10,799 bases of DNA, taken from positions 1 through 10,799 of the forward strand of contig JALSSG010000159.1 of the NCBI GenBank assembly GCA_026984355.1. Direction: 5' to 3'. The notes under the pieces are model-generated. The model was not told where the DNA came from. It searched no databases and was given only the letters and a program-made list of their open reading frames with translations. Below, in pieces: positions 5,704-10,799 of the stretch. The translations under genes were made by a program, and so were the position numbers. The stretch's first letter is position 1. Every line of letters starts with the position of its first letter. The DNA comes from Hydrogenothermaceae bacterium. GTDB lineage: Bacteria; Aquificota; Aquificia; Aquificales; Hydrogenothermaceae.

Positions 5704-6915
5704 ATGGAAGAATTTCCTCGTATAAAAAGACTTCCTCATTATGTTTTTGCTACAGTTAATGAGTTAAAAGCAAAGCTAAGAAGGGAAGGAGAAGATATTA
5801 TAGATTTAGGAATGGGTAATCCTGACCTGAAACCTGCAGAACATATAATAGATAAATTATGCGAATCTGCTAAGAAGAAAACAACTCATAGATATTCTTC
5901 CTCTGAAGGTATACCAAGATTAAGAAAAGCAATATGTGATTACTACAAAAGAAGGTTTGATGTAGATTTAGACCCAGATAAAGAAGCTATTATGACTATA
6001 GGTTCTAAAGAAGGCATATCTCACTTAATGCTTGCAATGTTATCACCAGGAGATATGGCTCTTGTTCCAAGTCCAAGATATCCAATTCACTACTACGCTC
6101 CTGTGATTGCAGGTGCAAGTGTTCTTACTGTTCCACTTCCCTTAGAAGGTTCTGATGAAGAAAAACAGGAACAGTTTCTACGGAACATATATGAATCTTA
6201 TGAAGACAGTTATCCAGAACCTAAAGTACTTATTTTAAATTTTCCAAACAATCCTACAACTATGACTGTTAATTTAGACTTTTTTAAAGAGATAGTTGCT
6301 TTTGCTAAAAAGAAAAACCTGTGGATTATACATGACTTTGCATACGCAGACCTGTGTTTTGATGGATATAAGGCACCAAGTATACTACAGGTAGAAGGTG
6401 CTAAAGATATTGCAGTAGAAACATACTCACTAACAAAAGGCTATTCTATGGCTGGATGGAGAGTAGGATTTGTTGTAGGAAATCAAGTGCTTATTCATAA
6501 TCTAAGGAGACTAAAAAGTTATCTTGACTATGGAACATTCACACCTATACAGGTGGCAAGTATTATAGCCTTAGACAGTGATTATTCAATAGTAGAAAAA
6601 GCAAGAGATACTTATAGTAAAAGGTTAGATGTACTGGTAAAAGGCTTAAATAGAATAGGCTGGAATGTTGAAAAACCAAAAGCAACAATGTTCCTGTGGG
6701 CAAAAATTCCTGACAAGTTCAAAAATATGGGCTCTGTAGAATTTAGTATGATGTTGCTAAAAGAAGCAAAAGTAGCTGTAGCTCCAGGTATTGGATTTGG
6801 AGAACATGGAGAAGGATATGTAAGATTTGCTGTTGTTGAAAATGAAAAAAGAATAAGACAGGCAATAAAAAATATGAAAAAGCTGTTTAAAACATATCAA
6901 GAAGTGTCAGGATGA
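5704..6915 (+). CDS. alaC: AlaC-type PLP-dependent aminotransferase (class I/II)
   Basis: 403 residues. It follows E. coli AlaC closely from memory: RLPHYVFATVNELK, GEDIIDLGMGNPD, THRYSSSEGIPRLR, TIGSKEGISHLMLA, MAGWRVGF and KSYLDYGTFTPIQVA. Fold-type I residues are in place: N183 in NFPNNPT, D211 and Y214 in HDFAYAD, the PLP-binding K245 in SLTKGYSMAGWR, and R374 binding the substrate carboxylate. AlaC makes alanine from pyruvate and glutamate. Related enzymes of this clade are often annotated as LL-diaminopimelate or aspartate aminotransferase, so substrate range is less certain than the family. An 11-residue insertion around 149-159 (GSDEEKQEQF) is longer than in E. coli. GAGGTG (5692-5697) precedes the ATG by 6 nt; the gap from the LysM gene is 12 bp. 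It overlaps lptB by 4 bp. Confidence 0.87.
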   Translation: MEEFPRIKRLPHYVFATVNELKAKLRREGEDIIDLGMGNPDLKPAEHIIDKLCESAKKKTTHRYSSSEGIPRLRKAICDYYKRRFDVDLDPDKEAIMTIGSKEGISHLMLAMLSPGDMALVPSPRYPIHYYAPVIAGASVLTVPLPLEGSDEEKQEQFLRNIYESYEDSYPEPKVLILNFPNNPTTMTVNLDFFKEIVAFAKKKNLWIIHDFAYADLCFDGYKAPSILQVEGAKDIAVETYSLTKGYSMAGWRVGFVVGNQVLIHNLRRLKSYLDYGTFTPIQVASIIALDSDYSIVEKARDTYSKRLDVLVKGLNRIGWNVEKPKATMFLWAKIPDKFKNMGSVEFSMMLLKEAKVAVAPGIGFGEHGEGYVRFAVVENEKRIRQAIKNMKKLFKTYQEVSG

Positions 6916-7646
6916 AACAGCTTTCAAAATTAGAAGTAGAACATTTAAAAAAAAGATATAAGGAAAAGGTTGTTCTTGAAGATATATCTTTATATGTTCA
7001 GGAAGGAGAAATAGTTGGCTTACTTGGACCAAACGGAGCAGGCAAAACTACCACATTTAAATCTCTTTTAGGTTTTATAAAACCAGATAGTGGAAATATA
7101 TATCTTAATGGAGAAGATATTACAGATTTACCAGTATACGAAAGAGCAAGAAAAGGTATATCTTTTTTACCTCAAGAACCATCTATATTTGGAGATTTAT
7201 CCGTATGGGACAACCTTATGATATTTTTAGAATTCCATGTACCTGATAGAAAAGAAAGAGAAAGAAAAGCAAAAGAACTATTAGAAGAATTCAATATCTA
7301 TGACTTGAAAAATCAAAAGGCATATACTTTATCTGGGGGACAAAGAAGAAGACTTGAGATAGCAAGAAGTTTGATAATAAATCCTTCTTTTTTACTACTT
7401 GACGAGCCTTTTGCTGGTGTAGACCCTATATCTGTGAAAGAGATTAATAAACTTATAGTTGACCTGATTCATAGAGATATAGGAGTTATTATAACTGACC
7501 ATAACGTAAGAGAAACATTAAAAATAACAGATAGAGCATATATAATAGCCCATGGAAAAGTAATAAGCGAAGGAACACCAGAAGATATTGTCAAAGACCC
7601 AATAGTAAAGAAAATATTTCTTGGGGAAGATTTCTCCTTATCATAG
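6912..7646 (+). CDS. lptB: LPS export ABC transporter ATP-binding protein LptB
   Basis: 244 residues, typical for LptB. Walker A GPNGAGKT (39-46), Q-loop Q88, ABC signature LSGGQ (140-144) followed by RRRLEIARSL, Walker B LLLDE (161-165) and H-loop H197 are all present. The stretches DEPFAGVDPISV and ITDHNVRET, and the C-terminal LGEDF, are hallmarks of LptB rather than of amino-acid or sulfonate ABC proteins. LptB hydrolyses ATP on the cytoplasmic side of LptFG to extract LPS from the inner membrane, so the organism is diderm with LPS. The ATG overlaps the alaC stop (ATGA, 6912-6915), indicating translational coupling. LptA, LptC, LptF and LptG are not in this window. The 3' end overlaps the convergent cyclase gene by 6 bp. 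Confidence 0.95.
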   Translation: MKQLSKLEVEHLKKRYKEKVVLEDISLYVQEGEIVGLLGPNGAGKTTTFKSLLGFIKPDSGNIYLNGEDITDLPVYERARKGISFLPQEPSIFGDLSVWDNLMIFLEFHVPDRKERERKAKELLEEFNIYDLKNQKAYTLSGGQRRRLEIARSLIINPSFLLLDEPFAGVDPISVKEINKLIVDLIHRDIGVIITDHNVRETLKITDRAYIIAHGKVISEGTPEDIVKDPIVKKIFLGEDFSLS

Positions 7647-9185
7647 GGCTACTTCTACAGTGTTTTTCCCTTTTTTCTTAGCAAGATACAAAGCTTCATC
7701 TACTCTTTTGAAAAATTCCTTTTTAGTTTCAGAATATTTATACTCAGCTACACCGCAACTTATAGTTATATAAACATCATCAATTTTTGTATTTTCAACT
7801 AGATTTCTTATCTTTTCTGCTAATTTTTGAGCACCATATACATTTGTATAAGGAGCAATTATTATAAACTCCTCACCACCCCATCTGCCAATAGCATCAC
7901 TCTTTCTTATATTCGCTTTTAAAACAGATGAAATCTTTTTTAAAACCTTATCTCCAAAAATATGTCCATATGTATCATTAATCTTTTTAAAATCATCTAT
8001 ATCACACATTATTATAGATAAAGGTACATTATGTCTTTTACTTTTTTCTATTTCTTTTTCTAAAAATTCCTCTATCATATATCTGTTATATAGATTTGTT
8101 AAAGAATCATATGTAGCTAACTTTTTTAGTTTTTCTTCATACTCTTTTCTATCTGTTATATCTATCACTGTTCCTATTCCGGCAAAAGCATCTTTGTAAA
8201 AGACAGCACTTGAAGCAACCTGCACCCATTTTTCTTGTCCAGATTTTGTAATTATTTTCACTTCATAAACATGTTTTGTTTTATCACCTTTTAATCTTCT
8301 CAACATAAGTTCCTTTACTTTATTTTTAAAATCAGGATGAACAAGATTTAACGGGTTCATATTGATAAGCTCTTCTCTTTTATACTCTGTTATCTCACAT
8401 AAAGCTGGATTTACATAAATAAATTTCCCCTGATGCAAAAATATCCCTGCTGCTGATGTTTCTGCAAGTGTTCTAAATAAATCTTCATCTTGATGTATTG
8501 TTTCTATAATCCAAAGGTAAAAATCTTTAAAGATGTTATCTATCTTCAAAGGGACAAAACTAAAACTAAAAAGCTGGCCTTTATTATCTTTTAGTTCTAA
8601 ATCAAACTTTGGTTCATTACAGCTTTTTAAAGAATAAATAAAATCATACAAAACTTGACTATCAAATACAGGTTTTAACGCTGTAAAAAAGCTACTATAA
8701 GAATCTTTATTTAGCTGGAATAAATCTTTAAATTTTTTATTAAAAACAATAAAATCTGGTGTTTCAACAGCTACTGGTTTTGGTATTTTATCAATCAAGC
8801 CTTCAATAGTTTCTTTACTGACTTTATTAACGATTTTCATATCATCTAAGTTAATAAACATCTCTAAAAATAAATCCTCCTTAGAAAGTTTGTAAGTTGC
8901 TACTAAGAATTTCCTTTCTATATTATTTTCGTCTTTTACTTTATGAACTGTATGGTATTTAGTTAAACTATTTTTTTTTATAATCTCAATAGGACATTCT
9001 AAACCATGTTTACTACAGTTTGAAGAAAAATCATATATAGTCTGATAACATTTTTTTTTATCAAAAATATCACCTGAAGCTGTTATGATTTTGGAATTTT
9101 TAAAAAAAATATCAAAATTCTCATCAATCAACATTACATAATCATCTATCTGGTCAAGAAAAAAGAAATCTAAATCTATCTTCAT
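7641..9185 (-). CDS. Diguanylate cyclase with three PAS-type sensor domains (PAS-PAS-PAS-GGDEF)
   Basis: 514 residues, no membrane segment seen, so a cytoplasmic sensor. Residues 8-115 are a PAS-like domain with three cysteines: C46 in KKCYQTIY, C57, and C64 in LECPIEI. Residues about 128-230 are a second, divergent PAS-like region. Residues 236-345 are a clear PAS domain (AAGIFLHQGKFIYVNPAL, GIGTVIDITDRKEYEEKL). The GGDEF domain (355-511) has YDSLTNLYNR, CDIDDFKKINDTYGH, the active-site GGEEF (436-440) and an inhibitory-site RxxD (R427-D430) at the usual five-residue distance. It should make c-di-GMP from two GTP, with product inhibition. The ATG overlaps the stop of the DUF4416 gene (ATGA), so translation is probably coupled. 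No EAL or HD-GYP domain is present. Ligands of the PAS domains cannot be told from sequence. Confidence 0.93.
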   Translation of the reverse strand: MKIDLDFFFLDQIDDYVMLIDENFDIFFKNSKIITASGDIFDKKKCYQTIYDFSSNCSKHGLECPIEIIKKNSLTKYHTVHKVKDENNIERKFLVATYKLSKEDLFLEMFINLDDMKIVNKVSKETIEGLIDKIPKPVAVETPDFIVFNKKFKDLFQLNKDSYSSFFTALKPVFDSQVLYDFIYSLKSCNEPKFDLELKDNKGQLFSFSFVPLKIDNIFKDFYLWIIETIHQDEDLFRTLAETSAAGIFLHQGKFIYVNPALCEITEYKREELINMNPLNLVHPDFKNKVKELMLRRLKGDKTKHVYEVKIITKSGQEKWVQVASSAVFYKDAFAGIGTVIDITDRKEYEEKLKKLATYDSLTNLYNRYMIEEFLEKEIEKSKRHNVPLSIIMCDIDDFKKINDTYGHIFGDKVLKKISSVLKANIRKSDAIGRWGGEEFIIIAPYTNVYGAQKLAEKIRNLVENTKIDDVYITISCGVAEYKYSETKKEFFKRVDEALYLAKKKGKNTVEVAL

Positions 9186-9697
9186 AAGTTTCTTATTTTC
9201 CTGAAAAAAATTTTTCTTGTGTTATTAAAATAAGGAATATGATTTTTGTAATCAAGATAAGTCCATACCATTGGCTGGTAAGAACCATTGTAATATAAAA
9301 GCTCTAAGTCAGCATATATACCATCATAAAGATATATCCTACTACCTCTATATTTTGATGTTGCAACAACAACCTGAAACTCTTCTAAGTAAAGAGGGTC
9401 TATGTTTACTGTTCTATTTCCATTAACTCTGTGGGTATCTTCAAGTTTCATAGAAAATTTCTTTAGTTCTACTAACTGTCCTTTATGTATTAACCTGTCT
9501 AACACAACAAACTTCTTTACTAAGTTTTTTCCCATCTCCTTTTCATAATATTTAGAATAAGGAAGAGAAAATATATTTGTTTCAGATAATTTCTTCCCGA
9601 ATTCTTCTTCCAAAGTTTTTTCAACTTCAAATAAATGATTTTTATAATCTGGTTGCCACATTAAAGCAAATATTAATAATGCTTTTTCTCTATCCAT
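9182..9697 (-). CDS. DUF4416 family protein, function unknown
   Basis: 171 residues. Recognised by the family's conserved blocks: YYEKEMG (50-56), RTVNIDPLYL (95-104), RIYLYDGIYAD (120-130) and WTYLDY (145-150). No signal peptide, membrane segment or recognised catalytic motif is present. The conserved Asp, Tyr and Trp clusters suggest an enzyme or a nucleotide- or tRNA-related role, but nothing shows which. Its start is 2 bp after the moaCB stop and its stop overlaps the cyclase start (ATGA). It has almost no Shine-Dalgarno of its own, so it likely depends on translation of moaCB. Family assignment is from remembered motifs. Confidence 0.8.
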   Translation of the reverse strand: MDREKALLIFALMWQPDYKNHLFEVEKTLEEEFGKKLSETNIFSLPYSKYYEKEMGKNLVKKFVVLDRLIHKGQLVELKKFSMKLEDTHRVNGNRTVNIDPLYLEEFQVVVATSKYRGSRIYLYDGIYADLELLYYNGSYQPMVWTYLDYKNHIPYFNNTRKIFFRKIRNL

Positions 9698-9699
9698 AT

Positions 9700-10620
9700 T
9701 TAATGTTTTTTTTCGCCTTTTGCCATTCTTATAGCATGTTTTAAAAGAGGAGCTAACATTCTAAGATTATCTCTTACTCCTCCTGTACTTCCTGGAAGAT
9801 TTATAATTAAAGTAGATTCTCCAATTATTCCTGCTGTAGCTCTTGAAAGTAAAGATTTTGGAGTAAATCTAACTCCTATAATTCTCATCGCTTCTCCAAA
9901 TCCTATCATCTCCTTTTCAATTACTTCCTTCGTAGCTTCTGGAGTAATATCTCTCTTTGAAAAACCTGTACCTCCAGTAGTAAAAATGATATCAACCTTA
10001 TCTTTCAAATTATTAAATTCTTCGATTATCATATCTTTTTCATCAGGTAAAACTTTATAATGAACGACTTCTCCTCCAAATTCATTCTCTATAATGTCAA
10101 TAGCAACTTTTCCACTTTTGTCTTCTGCTTCTTTTTTATAACAGCTATCGCTTAAAGTGATAACAGCACATTTTAAGCCTGTTAAATCCTCTTCATAATC
10201 AGATTTACCTCCTGTTTTTTCAACAAGCTTTATATCAGAAATTTTCATATTTTTATCAAAAGCCTTTAACATATCATAAACATTCAAAAGAGCAGCTGAT
10301 ACAGCCGTAAGAGCTTCCATCTCAACACCTGTTCTTCCTATACATTTTACCTGTGCTGTTATGTATATACCATCTTCCTGCAGATATGGTTCTACAATAA
10401 CATGGTCTATCATTATGTTATGACAAAAAGGAAGTATATCAGCAGTTCTCTTTGCTCCAAATATCCCAGCCATTTGAGAAGCAGATAAAACATCTCCTTT
10501 AGGTACTTTTCCTTCCTTTATCATCTGTATAGATTCTTTACTCAAATAAATTTTTCCTTCTGCTTTTGCAGTTCTTATAGTTTCAAATTTATTAGATACA
10601 TCTACTGGTTTAAATCCCAT
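9700..10620 (-). CDS. moaCB: Fused molybdenum cofactor biosynthesis protein MoaC-MoaB
   Basis: 306 residues, two complete enzymes. Residues 1-140 are MoaC (cyclic pyranopterin monophosphate synthase): VDVSNKFETIRTA, K41 in PKGDV, LPFCHNIMI with H67, GRTGVEMEALTAVSAAL, and D116 and K119 in YDMLKAFDK. K41 and K119 align with the catalytic lysines K51 and K131 of E. coli MoaC. A short acidic linker (141-147) leads to MoaB/MogA (148-302): ITLSDS, TTGGTGFSKRDITPEAT (214-230) and LPGSTGGVRDNL, the molybdopterin adenylyltransferase fold. The protein thus joins an early and a late step of molybdopterin synthesis. GAGGAGG (10627-10633) lies 6 nt before the ATG. The start overlaps the end of comM by 11 bp. 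No other moa or moe gene is in view. Confidence 0.95.
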   Translation of the reverse strand: MGFKPVDVSNKFETIRTAKAEGKIYLSKESIQMIKEGKVPKGDVLSASQMAGIFGAKRTADILPFCHNIMIDHVIVEPYLQEDGIYITAQVKCIGRTGVEMEALTAVSAALLNVYDMLKAFDKNMKISDIKLVEKTGGKSDYEEDLTGLKCAVITLSDSCYKKEAEDKSGKVAIDIIENEFGGEVVHYKVLPDEKDMIIEEFNNLKDKVDIIFTTGGTGFSKRDITPEATKEVIEKEMIGFGEAMRIIGVRFTPKSLLSRATAGIIGESTLIINLPGSTGGVRDNLRMLAPLLKHAIRMAKGEKKH

Positions 10621-10799
10621 TAAAAACCTCCTCTGAAAATTTGAAGTTTATAGCCTCTATTATTGCATTAGCTTTAATTTTTTCACTACCTTCTAAATCA
10701 GCTATGGTTCTTGCTACCTTTAGTATTCTATGAAAAGAACGAGCTGTAAAGTTATACTTTTTTGATGCCATTTTTAGAATATTTTCTGCACTTTCCTCT
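10610..10799 (-). CDS. comM: ComM/YifB Mg-chelatase-like AAA+ ATPase, C-terminal 62 residues, cut by window edge
   Basis: I translated this fragment by hand; it is open at the window edge and stops at 10610-10612, inside the moaCB start. It reads about 62 residues with FTARSFHRILKVARTIADLE followed by GSEKIKANAIIEAINF. This is the characteristic C-terminus of ComM/YifB (S/T-A-R-x-x-H-R-I-L-K-V-A-R-T-I-A-D-L-E-G-S), holding the Arg of sensor 2. ComM is a hexameric AAA+ helicase that promotes branch migration during natural transformation in Haemophilus and Vibrio. Whether it serves uptake or housekeeping recombination here cannot be seen. The 11-bp overlap with moaCB, whose Shine-Dalgarno lies within this gene, suggests one transcript. 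Confidence 0.9.
   Translation of the reverse strand, partial: EESAENILKMASKKYNFTARSFHRILKVARTIADLEGSEKIKANAIIEAINFKFSEEVFNGI

Noticed and set aside
7623..7637. Hairpin GGGGAA-GAT-TTCTCC near the end of lptB as a terminator
   Set aside because: Six pairs with a G-T wobble, a three-base loop, located within coding sequence and not followed by a T tract.
7645..7676. AGGG...CCCT followed by a T run as the lptB terminator
   Set aside because: Only four pairs with a loop of about 19 nt, inside the conserved C-terminus of the cyclase gene; too weak to call.

Overview
The window is AT-rich (by eye about 30% GC, codon use dominated by AAA, AGA, ATA and TTA) and gene-dense, from a Gram-negative thermophile. 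The organism looks like a low-GC member of the Aquificota, perhaps a Sulfurihydrogenibium-like Hydrogenothermaceae. Pointers are the BioW-type pimeloyl-CoA route, a KaiC-like ATPase with its HTH partner (a pair described mainly in thermophiles), LptB (so LPS export and an outer membrane), a fused MoaC-MoaB, and a sulfur-oxidising persulfide dioxygenase. The taxon is an inference from gene content, not a search result.

Left part (1-2530). A bioW 5' end leaves the window leftwards on the minus strand. It is divergent from a plus-strand three-domain persulfide dioxygenase / pseudo-rhodanese / rhodanese gene (274-1659). The 125-bp gap between them holds a perfect TGAT-N4-ATCA dyad of the CRP/FNR type. 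A dienelactone-hydrolase-family gene (1808-2503) follows with its own sigma-70-type promoter. It ends at a G5/C5 hairpin flanked by A and T tracts, which can terminate transcription from both sides.

Central minus-strand pair (2530-4089). A single-domain KaiC/RecA-like ATPase is followed 24 bp later by an HTH-containing protein of the family usually found beside such ATPases. No function is established for this pair. It is the least understood system in the window.

Plus-strand operon (4266-7646). A near-consensus promoter (TTGAAA-17-TATAAT) drives acylphosphatase, then a secreted four-LysM protein with a degenerate LytM domain (NlpD-like), then an AlaC-type aminotransferase, then LptB. Overlaps and short gaps suggest one transcript. 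Two of the four genes serve the cell envelope.

Minus-strand operon (10799 to 7641). The 3' end of comM/yifB, a moaC-moaB fusion, a DUF4416 protein and a PAS-PAS-PAS-GGDEF diguanylate cyclase follow each other with overlaps of 11 and 4 bp and a gap of 2 bp, so they are very probably co-transcribed. The cyclase gene and lptB converge and overlap by 6 bp, with no clear terminator between them.

No rRNA, tRNA, CRISPR array, insertion sequence or prophage gene was seen. No gene-free stretch exceeds 180 bp.
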